Shown here piece after piece: positions 56,274-64,000 of a DNA stretch of 64,000 nt (positions within the stretch are counted from its first letter, which is position 1; every line of letters starts with the position of its first letter). The notes under the pieces are model-generated. The model saw nothing but the letters and a program-made list of their open reading frames with translations, had not been told where the DNA came from and searched no databases. Position numbers and translations under genes: made by a program. This DNA comes from Anaerostipes caccae L1-92. GTDB taxonomy: Bacteria > Bacillota > Clostridia > Lachnospirales > Lachnospiraceae. The stretch covers positions 2,049,501 through 2,113,500 of the forward strand of contig NZ_AP023027.1 in NCBI RefSeq assembly GCF_014467075.1. The letters are read 5' to 3'.

Positions 56274-58712
56274 TTATTCTTCGTATCTGATCCTTTCAAC
56301 AAGAGAATCCTTCTGCAGTTTTCTGCTCATAAATGCGGACAAAAGAATCTGCAGCATCAGAAGAATGCCTGCCATCACAAGGATCTCGGCCATAGGAAAA
56401 TGATAGTCATTGATACCGATCATTCCGGTATCCTTACATTTCAGGAACAGCATGTATCCGGCGGCATTTCCAAAGGTAAGCGATATCAGCAGAGTCCCCG
56501 CCGTAAAAATCAGCCCTTCCATCTGGAGCATTCTGGCCAGCTGCCGATTGGTCATACCCAATGCCTGCAGGATTCCCAGTTCTTTTTTCCGGGTAACAAT
56601 GCTTGTGATCAGTGTATTGGCCATATTCATGAATCCAATGATCCCAATGACAAACAGCAGGGCATATAAAGAGTCCCTGAGAAGCCCGATGCCAAGCTGC
56701 GCAGTGCGGTATGCATCATCGTAAGAGAGCAGGTCATAAAACTCGCTGCCTCCTGTCAGATTCCTCAGCTGTTTTTCCACTGCCGTCTTTTTTTCCGGAA
56801 GGCAGGAAATATAAATTTCGCTGGTCAGATTCCCTTTCACGCGGAGTTTCTTAAATGTCTCCTCTGTCATAGCCCAGCTGGCTTCCAAATGTGCATTTGC
56901 AGAACCGGTGATTTTTAAAGTAAGCGGCACTTTTCTCTCTCCGTCCAGCAGATCCATAGATATCTTGTCTCCGATGTGATAGCCATTTTCATCGAAGAAG
57001 TGATCCCAAAGATAGACGGTTCCGCTTTCTTTTACTAATTGCTCATAGTCCGCACTGCCGCGCTCTAATCCGCTTTTTACAAAAGCATTAAAATCCTTTT
57101 TGGATAAGATCTGAATGACTGAAGTTCCTTCTTCTTCGTTACCACGGACTTTTACTGCGGCCCATTTACCAGTTTCTACTCTTGTAACACCATCGATCTT
57201 TTTGATCTTCTCTACTACCGAAGCATTCATGAGTCCCTGTTCCTGGACCCGGTTCAGATTTTTCTCCGGATAGGTTTTATCATCCAGTTTCGTATCCAGT
57301 GTCAGATAAAAGTCCCCTTTTTTCACATCTTTTTTAGCCTCATAGGCCGGATCCATATTGCCGCACAGATTAGCGATGGTGACGAACATTACACAGCTCA
57401 GCCCCATAGTAAGGATGGTCATCAATGTCCGTTTCCGGTTGCTTGACAAATTTGCCCTGGTAAGACCGATCAGCTTTACCTGCCTGCATCCTTTCCTCTT
57501 CTGTTTCTTTTTCCCGGTGTTTTCCTGATACCGCACCGCTTCCACCGGAGACACTTTGGCTGCAATCTGCATCGGCCGTTTCACGGAAAGACAGACGGTA
57601 ATCAGCGAAAGGATCCCTGCTCCGGCCAAAACAGGTATGCTGAACAGCTGAGTATTTGCGATCGCTTCGTTGATGGACTCGTTTACACTGCTGAACCCGG
57701 CAATCTTCGTAAAAAACAGATCTGTTCCAAAATAACCCACAATCAGTCCAACAGGTATACTGATGCCGGACAATATCATGCCTTCCCGGAAGATCATCTG
57801 TTTCATCTGCTTCTTCGTCATTCCTATGGCCCGCAGTTTCCCGTATTCCTGTACTTTCTGTATCATACCGACATAGAAAATATTGTAGATCACAACGATG
57901 CTGAATAAGATGACAACCGCCGCAATAAATACTCCCGCAGCCACGGTTTCTGCCCCCGGGTCCGTATCCCACATAATAAAAATCGTATTGAGAGAAACAT
58001 TTTTTTCAGGGATGGAAAGTTTCTCTGCCAGCTGATTGATACTTTCCTTCAGCCCGTTTTCTGTGACTTTGTCTGCCTTCTTCATCTTTACACAGAGCGT
58101 ATAGGATCTTTGTTCCACAGGGACAGCCTTTTCAAAAAATTCTTTTGATACTACGGCCCCGTATGCCTGCTTCAGATCATTCATTTCACTGTCAGGCAGA
58201 AAGCCGGTAATTGTGAATTTTTTTCTCAGTACGGTTCCTTCCCCATTGATCCGGTAAGGAACTGTGACCGTGTCTCCTATCTTAGGTTTCTTTTTCATCA
58301 GCTTCTTAAAAAATGATTTCTGAACCATGATCTCATTTTCCCCGGTGGGAATTCTGCTCTGGCCGGTCATCTTTAAGTTCGACATTGCCCGGGCATTCTG
58401 GTCATAGTAGGAAAGTACGCCGCTGGCTTTCCCCAGCTCAACCGTGGCTACAGAGGACATGGAGCCTGTCTTTTCAATCTCGCCTCTGACGGAAATTTCC
58501 TGCTTCTTTTCTTCACTGATTCCGGTAAATGCGGCATGAAAATCTCCATAGAGGACAGAGCTGTTGTGACTGTTCATTTTCATTATTCCATTGCAGCTTA
58601 AACCGATGATCGTTAAGAGAGCCGTCGTCAGCATAATGGAAATCCCGATGAGGATACTTCTGCTTCTGGTCTGCGTTAAATTCTTTTTCGACAACTGTGT
58701 GACTGCTTTCAT
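56274..58712 (-). CDS. ABC transporter permease with two FtsX domains
   Basis: 812 residues. One N-terminal TM (about 20-40), a large extracytoplasmic region, three TMs (about 258-390, FtsX domain 1), a second TM and extracytoplasmic region (about 430-680), then three C-terminal TMs (about 680-800, FtsX domain 2) with LGILQALGMTNRQLARMLQM. The first FtsX domain has the matching YGKLRAIGMTKKQMKQMIF. This MacB/FtsX type couples ATP hydrolysis to mechanical work or export of peptides and lipids. Its ATG directly follows the ATPase stop (TAAATG). An upstream kinase and regulator suggest an antimicrobial-peptide or envelope-stress response. Confidence 0.92.
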   Translation of the reverse strand: MKAVTQLSKKNLTQTRSRSILIGISIMLTTALLTIIGLSCNGIMKMNSHNSSVLYGDFHAAFTGISEEKKQEISVRGEIEKTGSMSSVATVELGKASGVLSYYDQNARAMSNLKMTGQSRIPTGENEIMVQKSFFKKLMKKKPKIGDTVTVPYRINGEGTVLRKKFTITGFLPDSEMNDLKQAYGAVVSKEFFEKAVPVEQRSYTLCVKMKKADKVTENGLKESINQLAEKLSIPEKNVSLNTIFIMWDTDPGAETVAAGVFIAAVVILFSIVVIYNIFYVGMIQKVQEYGKLRAIGMTKKQMKQMIFREGMILSGISIPVGLIVGYFGTDLFFTKIAGFSSVNESINEAIANTQLFSIPVLAGAGILSLITVCLSVKRPMQIAAKVSPVEAVRYQENTGKKKQKRKGCRQVKLIGLTRANLSSNRKRTLMTILTMGLSCVMFVTIANLCGNMDPAYEAKKDVKKGDFYLTLDTKLDDKTYPEKNLNRVQEQGLMNASVVEKIKKIDGVTRVETGKWAAVKVRGNEEEGTSVIQILSKKDFNAFVKSGLERGSADYEQLVKESGTVYLWDHFFDENGYHIGDKISMDLLDGERKVPLTLKITGSANAHLEASWAMTEETFKKLRVKGNLTSEIYISCLPEKKTAVEKQLRNLTGGSEFYDLLSYDDAYRTAQLGIGLLRDSLYALLFVIGIIGFMNMANTLITSIVTRKKELGILQALGMTNRQLARMLQMEGLIFTAGTLLISLTFGNAAGYMLFLKCKDTGMIGINDYHFPMAEILVMAGILLMLQILLSAFMSRKLQKDSLVERIRYEE

Positions 58713-59387
58713 TTAATCCACCACCTTGCCGTCTTCGATCAGGATAATACGGTCAGCCATCTGTGCAATCTCCTCATCATGGGTAATCATAACCAATGTC
58801 TGTCCATATTTCCTGGCCGTCATTTTTAAGAGGGAAATTACCTCATCCCCGGTCTTTGTGTCCAGATTTCCGGTCGGTTCGTCCGCCAGTATGATATCAG
58901 GCTTTGACGCAATCGCTCTGGCAATGGCAACTCTCTGCTGCTGGCCGCCGGAAAGCGTATTGGGAAGATTGTGCTTCTTCTCTTCGATACCCAGTGTACA
59001 CAAAATCTCATTCACGAATGCCTCATTCACGTTTCTTCCATCCAGCCCAATGGGAAGAACGATGTTTTCCCACACATTCAGGGAAGAAATCAAGTTAAAG
59101 GACTGAAAGATAAATCCGATCTTTCTTCTCCGGAAAACAGCTACCTCTTCTTCCTTCATACAGCTGATGTCCTTATCTCCGATCAGGATCTTTCCTTTTG
59201 TAGGGCAGTCCAGTCCTCCAAGCATATGAAGAAGTGTACTTTTTCCCGAACCGCTCTTTCCTACAATCGCAGCAAATTCACCCTGATAGATTTGGAGGGA
59301 TGTGTGGTCGATAGCACGCACCTCATTTTCTCCGCTGCCATAATATTTACATAAATCCTTTGTCTCTAGAATAACTGTATTCTGCAT
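58713..59387 (-). CDS. ABC transporter ATP-binding protein (MacB/LolD type)
   Basis: 224 residues, start after AGGAGGTATG. Walker A VGKSGSGKSTLLHML, Q-loop IFQSFNLI, signature LSGGQQQRVAIARAI, Walker B DIILADEPTGNLD and H-loop MITHD. It energises the following two-FtsX permease. The gap upstream to the kinase gene contains an inverted repeat that may be a regulator site. Confidence 0.96.
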   Translation of the reverse strand: MQNTVILETKDLCKYYGSGENEVRAIDHTSLQIYQGEFAAIVGKSGSGKSTLLHMLGGLDCPTKGKILIGDKDISCMKEEEVAVFRRRKIGFIFQSFNLISSLNVWENIVLPIGLDGRNVNEAFVNEILCTLGIEEKKHNLPNTLSGGQQQRVAIARAIASKPDIILADEPTGNLDTKTGDEVISLLKMTARKYGQTLVMITHDEEIAQMADRIILIEDGKVVD

Positions 59388-59417
59388 TTTTTCATACCTC
59401 CTGTTCTTACTGTCTAT

Positions 59418-59443
59418 GATAAATGCCTCCTCTTACATTCATC
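59418..59443. promoter_or_regulatory. Inverted repeat upstream of the ABC transporter genes
   Basis: GATAAATG and CATTCATC form an 8-bp imperfect inverted repeat (7 of 8 positions pair) separated by 10 bases, 30 bases before the ATPase start. It may be the operator of the adjacent response regulator. Confidence 0.35.
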
Positions 59444-59452
59444 TTTCAATCC

Positions 59453-59479
59453 AAAAGAAAAAGCCTTACAAATCTGTAA
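59453..59479 (-). terminator. Weak hairpin at the end of the kinase gene
   Basis: CTTACA / TGTAAG (6 bp, 4-base loop) spans the kinase stop and is followed by GCTTTTTCTTTT on the minus strand. Partial termination before the ABC genes is possible. Confidence 0.5.
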
Positions 59480-60710
59480 GACTTACATGTATCGTAAAAA
59501 TACTTCCCTGCTTCCCCGCAGAAACAGAAACAGACCCTCCCTGTGCCTCCAGGATACTTCTGGTAAGATAAAGACCGACTCCGGATCCATCCGCCTCTTT
59601 TACCTGCGGCGCTGTTCCCCGATAGAACCGCTGAAAAATCTTGGTATAGTCTCTGCTGTCAATTCCGATCCCCTGATCCTCAATTTCTATCCTCAAAAAA
59701 CTGGTCCGTTTCATCATGCGGATCTGGATACACGTATCCCTTCCGCTGTACTTCACTGCATTTTCCAAAATATTTGCAATCGCTTCTCTGGTCCAGTGGG
59801 GATCATGGGGGATTGCCATATCCGCAGCCTCATCGCTGTTTTTCACCACTTCTATCTCGATATTCTTCTCCTGGGCCTTCACATACACGCTGCTGACCGC
59901 CTGTGCGATGGTATCCATGATAGGTGCCTGAATCTTTTTCACTGAGATCATGCCTGTTTCCATTCTGGAAATATTAATAAGGGCTTTTGTGAGACTGTCC
60001 AGGCGCTGGGTCTGCCCCACTGCCTGTCCGAGAAACTCTTTCTCCTCTTCCTTTGACAGATCTTCTTCCGCTAAAAGCTCCAGACACATTTTCAGGGATG
60101 CCACAGGTGTTTTCAGCTGATGGGATATGTCAGTTACCAGGGACTTTGTGGTTTCCTTTTCGTCCTGGATTTTCTTCTCCTGCACTTCCAAACGTTTTCC
60201 AAGGGAGTTGAGCCTGCTGAACAGTCTGCTTTTCATCCCCTCTTCCTCACGATAAGCGACCTGATAATGTCCTGTATAAAATTGTTCAATGACGCTCCCG
60301 AATTGTTCGAATTCCTGCTCTTTTCTTCTGACGGCCTCTCTCATTCGGATATATGCAGCCGCTGTGATCAAAAGGTACGCACCTAAAAAAACTCCTCCGG
60401 AACGGACGATGTACTGCACCATGCGGCTTTGATACCTTGCTTTCATCTCTTCTTCAAAACCTGCCCTGGCATAAACCTGTCTTCCCTTTTTCTGCAGTGC
60501 TTTTTCTTCTTCTCCCTGAAAGATATGATACAATATCTCTTCCTGAGTCTTTCCATCTTCCATCATTCCTGCCGTTTCCAGCTGCTGCTTTTCTTCCCGG
60601 ATCAGCTTTCTGTTTTCTGAAAATAATCCATATCCAAAGATACATAAGAAAATAGCTGCTGTACAGACAGAAAATCTGACCCAGCCGATCTTTTCCCTCT
60701 TTCCAATCAA
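59466..60710 (-). CDS. Sensor histidine kinase of the ABC-transporter two-component system
   Basis: 414 residues from a TTG at 60710 that overlaps the regulator stop (TTGA) with AAGGAG 11 bases upstream; a GTG at 60722 sits on the ribosome site. TM1 (about 13-31), an extracellular region of about 65 residues, TM2 (about 100-118). HisKA with LVTDISHQLKTPVASLK, N box NILENAVKYSGRD, G boxes DQGIGIDSRD and GSGVGLYLTR. It phosphorylates the adjacent OmpR-type regulator. Confidence 0.92.
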   Translation of the reverse strand: MIGKREKIGWVRFSVCTAAIFLCIFGYGLFSENRKLIREEKQQLETAGMMEDGKTQEEILYHIFQGEEEKALQKKGRQVYARAGFEEEMKARYQSRMVQYIVRSGGVFLGAYLLITAAAYIRMREAVRRKEQEFEQFGSVIEQFYTGHYQVAYREEEGMKSRLFSRLNSLGKRLEVQEKKIQDEKETTKSLVTDISHQLKTPVASLKMCLELLAEEDLSKEEEKEFLGQAVGQTQRLDSLTKALINISRMETGMISVKKIQAPIMDTIAQAVSSVYVKAQEKNIEIEVVKNSDEAADMAIPHDPHWTREAIANILENAVKYSGRDTCIQIRMMKRTSFLRIEIEDQGIGIDSRDYTKIFQRFYRGTAPQVKEADGSGVGLYLTRSILEAQGGSVSVSAGKQGSIFTIHVSLTDL

Positions 60711-61399
60711 TTTCCGGTACACTCCTTATCCCATAAATATCCGATCCCCCGTATATTTTTAATATACTCCGGTTTGGACGGATCTGGCTCAATCTTTTCC
60801 CTGAGCCTTCTGATGTTGACTGCTACCGTGTTTTCATCGGCAAACTCGCCGTCCATGTCAAACATCTGCTCTAAAAGCTGGCCTTTGGAAAACACCTGCC
60901 TTGGATGGGAGATAAACAAAAGCAGCAGTTTCCATTCATTTTTGGTAAGGCTTCTCTCTTCTCCCGATACCATGACCTTCATCTCTGTCTTATGGACACA
61001 GACTTTCCCGGATTCTATCTTTTCCTCTTTTACATCCATCCGGGCAAATACCGCGTGTATCTTCGAGATGAGAACGGCAAGACTGAATGGTTTTACCACA
61101 TAGTCATCCGCCCCCGCCTCATATCCCATGACAATGTCGATCTCCTGATCCATGGCAGTCAGGAACATGAAACGCACATTGCTGATCCTGCGTATTTCTC
61201 TGCAGAAATCCAATCCACTTCCGTCTTCCAGCGTTATATCACAGATGACCAGATCAATCTCACTGTTATTCCATAGTCTCATGCCTTCCTGAATCCCCGC
61301 ACAGGCCAGGACCTCATATCCTTCTTTTTCTAATTTAAAGCATATGCCGCGTCTCAGGCTCTCATCGTCTTCCAGCAGCAGGATTCTGCCTTTCATCAT
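60707..61399 (-). CDS. OmpR-family response regulator
   Basis: 230 residues. Receiver (1-120) with acidic pocket LLLEDDES, phospho-acceptor Asp in LVICDITLEDGSG (about residue 53) and Lys in VVKPFSLAVL. C-terminal winged-helix (about 130-225) with LTKNEWKLLLLFISHPRQVF and NIRRLREKIEPDPSKPEYI. It likely controls the ABC genes. GGAGG is upstream of the two adjacent ATG codons. 29 bases separate it from the acetyltransferase. Confidence 0.95.
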   Translation of the reverse strand: MMKGRILLLEDDESLRRGICFKLEKEGYEVLACAGIQEGMRLWNNSEIDLVICDITLEDGSGLDFCREIRRISNVRFMFLTAMDQEIDIVMGYEAGADDYVVKPFSLAVLISKIHAVFARMDVKEEKIESGKVCVHKTEMKVMVSGEERSLTKNEWKLLLLFISHPRQVFSKGQLLEQMFDMDGEFADENTVAVNIRRLREKIEPDPSKPEYIKNIRGIGYLWDKECTGN

Positions 61400-61428
61400 G
61401 TCCTCAATCCTCCGTCTATGTATTCCTG

Positions 61429-61902
61429 TCAGTTTAGTTCATACTGCATAAAATTCTTATTTTTCCGAAACCCGAAGTCTTTATACAGTAAAACTCCCAT
61501 ATCCGATGCAGTCACATGAACAACACCGCATCCATAATTTCTCGCTTCATCCATTACTTTCTTTAATAGAACCCGTGCAATCCCTCTTCTTCTGTGCTTT
61601 TCCACTGTATACATACTGGATAGAATACCGATCTTTCCAGTTGGATTTTTATAATACGGAGGTTTCTCTGTAAATGACATTCCGCTGGCAGCCACGATTT
61701 CCTCACCGCACACTGCAAGCCATGAAATATACAGTCCGGTTTCTAAATTTCTCTCATAAAACTCTGTCAGATATGGTTTCAGCTCAAAATCAGCCTGTGC
61801 TCCTTCATCTTTCAGCTGTTGTACTCTCATCCGAACGACTGCCGGTATATCACATACGGTCATCCTCCGGTAAGAAATTCTTTTTGAAGAATACTCATCC
61901 AA
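61429..61902 (-). CDS. GNAT-family N-acetyltransferase
   Basis: 157 residues from ATG 61902 with AGAGG 7 bases upstream. Acetyl-CoA-binding motif A: IGILSSMYTVEKHRRRGIAR followed by VLLKKVMDEARNYGC; motif B: LYKDFGFRKN. Substrate not predictable. It precedes the response regulator on the same strand with a 29-base gap, so it may share their transcript. Confidence 0.88.
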   Translation of the reverse strand: MDEYSSKRISYRRMTVCDIPAVVRMRVQQLKDEGAQADFELKPYLTEFYERNLETGLYISWLAVCGEEIVAASGMSFTEKPPYYKNPTGKIGILSSMYTVEKHRRRGIARVLLKKVMDEARNYGCGVVHVTASDMGVLLYKDFGFRKNKNFMQYELN

Positions 61903-61949
61903 ACGCCTCTTGTCCTCCTTCCTCCTGTTATTTTATAAATTAGATCAAA

Positions 61950-62066
61950 GTGGGCAAGCCCACACTAAAGCTCTTAGGCCCCTCAATCCTTGAGGGGCTT
62001 GACAACTTTGCGTACCAGATGCGATTTGACGCAGTCAAATAATTTCCTTACGCATCTGTGTACAGC
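61950..62066. other. Multi-hairpin intergenic element (candidate structured RNA or miniature repeat)
   Basis: Three hairpins follow each other: GTGGG caag CCCAC (61950-61963); GCCCCTCAA tcc TTGAGGGGC (61978-61998); and a compound hairpin 62010-62066 in which GTACCAGATGCG pairs with CGCATCTG(t)GTAC around an inner stem ATTTGAC gca GTCAAAT plus a 10-base bulge. A 20-bp terminator stem follows. No coding frame of note. It may be a mobile miniature repeat or non-coding RNA. Confidence 0.55.
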
Positions 62067-62076
62067 CCGCGGAGCG

Positions 62077-62125
62077 TTTTTTATTTCCTAGGGAAGGTCA
62101 CAGAACTTTCCTAGGAAATAAAAAA
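62077..62125. terminator. Bidirectional terminator next to the DUF1294 gene
   Basis: 20-bp near-perfect stem (TTTTTTATTTCCTAGGGAAG / CTTTCCTAGGAAATAAAAAA, one G-U pair) with 9-base loop. The DUF1294 stop codon lies within the stem. Confidence 0.85.
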
Positions 62126-62374
62126 GTATGTGTAAAGTCCCATCTGACACAAAAGAATGACCGGGATGCCATACATAAACACCGGCTTTCTTGTCTTATG
62201 CCGGAACATCCGCATAGCCAGCCAGGCTCCCACAGATCCCCCTGCTGCTGCCAGCAAAATCAATGTCTTTTCCGGAATCCTCCATCTGTTCTTTTTTGCC
62301 CTTTGCTTGTCACTCCCATATATAAAAAATGTAATTACATTTATAAAAACAAGACAGACGATAAATAATTTCAT
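62111..62374 (-). CDS. DUF1294 membrane protein
   Basis: 87 residues, three hydrophobic segments. Family hallmarks: FFIYGSDKQRAKKNRWRIPE, then LILLAAAGGSVGAWLAMRMF and RHKTRKPVF. These small membrane proteins are of unknown function and sometimes fused to cold-shock domains; this copy is not. It sits alone between the hairpin element and the collagen-like gene. Upstream (62375-62639) I see nothing except the terminator of that gene. Confidence 0.88.
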   Translation of the reverse strand: MKLFIVCLVFINVITFFIYGSDKQRAKKNRWRIPEKTLILLAAAGGSVGAWLAMRMFRHKTRKPVFMYGIPVILLCQMGLYTYFFIS

Positions 62375-62587
62375 GAAAACTCCTTTCCATCCTCTAATTC
62401 AAAAGGTAAAAATCTTAGTTCATTATAACATAGTCCCATTTTCTGTGTTAGTGTTAGAACTTTCTTTTTTTATCCTTTTCAGCATTGTCCTGACACAGAC
62501 AGCTTTTGCCTGAACAGAATATATCCCTTTTATTTTTACGAAGAGTAAGGTATCAGGGATGTCTCCTTTCAATACATCCAAATATTG

Positions 62588-62623
62588 AAAGAAACCGGCT
62601 GCTGTATGACAGCCGGCTTCTTT
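62588..62623 (-). terminator. Terminator of the collagen-like gene
   Basis: Stem CCGGCTG / CAGCCGG (7 bp, 8-base loop) lies 17 bases past the stop; TTTCTTTC follows on the minus strand. Confidence 0.6.
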
Positions 62624-62639
62624 GAAGACCTTTGTTTTT

Positions 62640-63686
62640 TTATGGCAATGGAGATGATCGTTCTACTGTAAGAGTAGCATTTGTCAATGAAGTCAGATCA
62701 AAGCCTGCGGCTCCGGTGGAATAAAACGCCAAATCAATTTGGCCGTCCAGGAATTCAATGACGCTTCCCTGCAAGATTGTGATATCATCTGCAGAAATTG
62801 TAGTGTATTGCAGCGTGGAGTCAATAAATCTGCCGTTTTGCCGCACTCCCGCCGAAATTGTCTGGCCTGCTGTTTCAGCCGGATCGATACGGATCATATA
62901 ATTGATTTCATATTCGCCCGGCATATAAATTTGTATTTCATTTTGGCCCGCTCCAACATTAAAAGATGGCATATAATTGTTAAATTGTACCTGTTCCACC
63001 TGGTCACTGACAGAAAAATCAAATGATTGAACCATGTTGGAATAAAGACCGCCGAACGCAGTTTCCACTGCCTTACCATCTATTTCGACAGTGGCTGGAT
63101 AATCATGCAAAAATATATTCAGATTTGGAGATATAAAGTTTAAATCCTCTCCAAACCTGATAGGTATGGGACCGCCGTTGCCATTAATATAAAACAAGAC
63201 ATCCCCCGGATTAAAGGTGCCTTCCGGCCCTTGTTCTCCCTGTGGACCTTGTTCTCCCTGCGGACCCGGTTCTCCCTGTGGACCTTGTTCTCCCTGCGGC
63301 CCTGATTCTCCCTGCGGACCCGGTTCTCCCTGTGGACCCGGTTCTCCCTGCGGACCTGATTCTCCCTGTGGACCCGGTTCTCCCTGCGGACCCGCTTCTC
63401 CCTGCGGACCCGGTTCTCCCTGCGGCCCTGGCATCCCCTGTGGACCCGCTTCTCCCTGCCGACCCGGTTCTCCCTGCGGCCCTGGCATCCCCTGTGGGCC
63501 TGGTTCTCCCTGCGGACCCGGTTCTCCCTGCGGACCCGGTTCTCCCTGCGGCCCTGGCATCCCCTGTGGGCCTGGTTCTCCCTGCGGACCCGGTTCTCCC
63601 TGCGGGCCTCGGCAGCATCTGCAATTACAGCAGTCACAGCAATTCTTTTGAAGTTTTTCGTTTTTACAGTTACTGTTTATATTCAT
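62640..63686 (-). CDS. Collagen-like surface protein with Cys-rich N-terminus
   Basis: 348 residues. N-terminal 26 residues are Cys-rich ([11 protein letters not shown]) without a signal peptide. Residues 27-158 are 44 uninterrupted Gly-X-Y triplets built from a six-residue unit GPQGEP with variants GMP, GEA, GES and GEQ. The C-terminal about 190 residues form a beta-rich globular domain reminiscent of BclA/TNF-like exosporium domains. AAAGGA precedes the ATG. Such proteins form trimers and, in spore formers, hair-like exosporium layers; a spore-surface role is inferred, not shown. The Cys cluster might anchor or cross-link trimers. Confidence 0.9.
   Translation of the reverse strand: MNINSNCKNEKLQKNCCDCCNCRCCRGPQGEPGPQGEPGPQGMPGPQGEPGPQGEPGPQGEPGPQGMPGPQGEPGRQGEAGPQGMPGPQGEPGPQGEAGPQGEPGPQGESGPQGEPGPQGEPGPQGESGPQGEQGPQGEPGPQGEQGPQGEQGPEGTFNPGDVLFYINGNGGPIPIRFGEDLNFISPNLNIFLHDYPATVEIDGKAVETAFGGLYSNMVQSFDFSVSDQVEQVQFNNYMPSFNVGAGQNEIQIYMPGEYEINYMIRIDPAETAGQTISAGVRQNGRFIDSTLQYTTISADDITILQGSVIEFLDGQIDLAFYSTGAAGFDLTSLTNATLTVERSSPLP
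63213..63608 (-). repeat. 18-base minisatellite coding for the Gly-X-Y repeat
   Basis: Twenty-two tandem 18-base units encode the collagen repeat (6 residues each). Unit sequences are near-identical, so length variation by slippage is expected. Confidence 0.92.
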
Positions 63687-63840
63687 ATTATAATCCTTTC
63701 TACACGCATTTGAGAAACTATATTTGTATTAAATATGTAATATAAGTTTATGCCGAAAAATGGCAGGCTGTTCTTGTTCAATGTCTTTCCTTGTTATGTA
63801 AGACCAGATGAAATTTCCATCAAAATACAACAATGCGCTC

Positions 63841-63864
63841 AAAAACAGCCGGCTCATTTGCTGT
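63841..63864 (-). terminator. Possible terminator of the edge gene
   Basis: ACAGC / GCTGT (5 bp, 10-base loop) followed by TTTT on the minus strand, overlapping the stop codon of the partial gene. Weak. Confidence 0.35.
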
Positions 63865-64000
63865 CTGATTTCGTCATTGCTTCGATCTTTACCTCACCTT
63901 TTAGATTTTTAATCTGATCTCTGCCCGACACCGTCTCCCCAAGTTCATACAGGCCGCTGGCACCTCTGCATTCTCCGTAAAAAACTGCGACGTCTCCCCA
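63854..64000 (-). CDS. C-terminal end of a cyclophilin-like-fold protein (partial)
   Basis: Only the last 48 residues are inside the window; the gene begins beyond position 64000. The order GDVAVFYGE, then LYELGETVSG and KNLKGEVKIEA resembles the end of the small bacterial cyclophilin-like domains (PF18050/PF04126 type), in which an IFYG-like strand is followed by a LG-turn and a final beta strand. Enzyme activity is not established for the group. Confidence 0.5.
   Translation of the reverse strand, partial: WGDVAVFYGECRGASGLYELGETVSGRDQIKNLKGEVKIEAMTKSDSK

Noticed and set aside
57370..57972. 200-codon minus-strand frame inside the permease gene
   Set aside because: Shifted-frame shadow of the ABC permease, without ribosome site or protein-like hydrophobic pattern.
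63213..63608. Regular repeats that could suggest a CRISPR array
   Set aside because: Units are contiguous without spacers and code for Gly-X-Y triplets.
63217..63651. Plus-strand open frame rich in Cys, Gly, Pro and Ser opposite the collagen-like gene
   Set aside because: It is the mirror of the 18-base repeat; any frame of the repeat stays open. It lacks a ribosome site.

Overview
The window is a chromosomal segment of a low-to-mid GC Firmicute. Protein sequences, AGGAGG ribosome sites and gene content (Prp protease with N-extended L27, L21 leader, LexA beside a YneA-like gene, MoxR-DUF58-transglutaminase, BspA-type and collagen-like surface proteins) point to an anaerobic Lachnospiraceae, possibly Anaerostipes-like; the genus is a guess. 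There is no rRNA, tRNA, CRISPR array, transposase or phage module. The segment is densely coded and mostly on the minus strand.

Layout. 1-5.9 kb: an ankyrin-repeat protein cut by the edge, a CmpB-like membrane protein, argH with a lipoprotein and a methyltransferase, and mscS. 5.9-7.0 kb: a secreted CHAP/Big2 protein. 7.2-16.1 kb: an amino-acid operon azlC-azlD-leuB-ilvD-ilvB-serC-serA-asd. 16.5-20.8 kb: two tandem AMIN/amidase paralogues, each with its own promoter, then a divergent YneA-like gene and lexA. Between those two, an 18-bp palindromic SOS box fills the spacer of a consensus promoter. 20.9-24.0 kb: a BspA-like surface protein broken by a frameshift. 24.2-29.6 kb: housekeeping genes rplU-prp-rpmA-obg-yhbY-nadD-yqeK-rsfS, preceded by an RNase G. 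29.6-30.8 kb: fabV/TER.

30.9-39.3 kb is the most unusual block: an operon of a huge multi-PAS hybrid kinase, a lipoprotein fusing an ABC-type solute-binding domain to a 5'-nucleotidase C-terminal domain, and a membrane hybrid kinase with two receivers. The last two genes are each split by a single in-frame stop codon (TAA, TAG). I infer a sensory system for an extracellular ligand, perhaps nucleotide-like, that is disrupted in this sequence.

39.5-47.9 kb: an NlpC/P60 protein, then hydratase (aconitase family)-NhaC-MoxR-DUF58-transglutaminase on one strand with short gaps. 48-51 kb: an ECF S-component facing thiamin-salvage genes thiM-thiE-thiD. 51-54.7 kb: a mosaic secreted subtilase. 54.9-56.2 kb: a Gly/Cys-rich peptide and three small proteins of unknown function. 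56.3-61.9 kb: a MacB/FtsX-type ABC exporter with its two-component system and an acetyltransferase. 62-64 kb: a multi-hairpin intergenic element, a DUF1294 protein, a collagen-like surface protein with a 6-residue repeat, and the end of a cyclophilin-like protein.

Many products act at the cell envelope (two amidases, CHAP, NlpC/P60, LysM, subtilase, BspA and collagen-like proteins, three sensor kinases), so this stretch mixes core biosynthesis with envelope remodelling and sensing.
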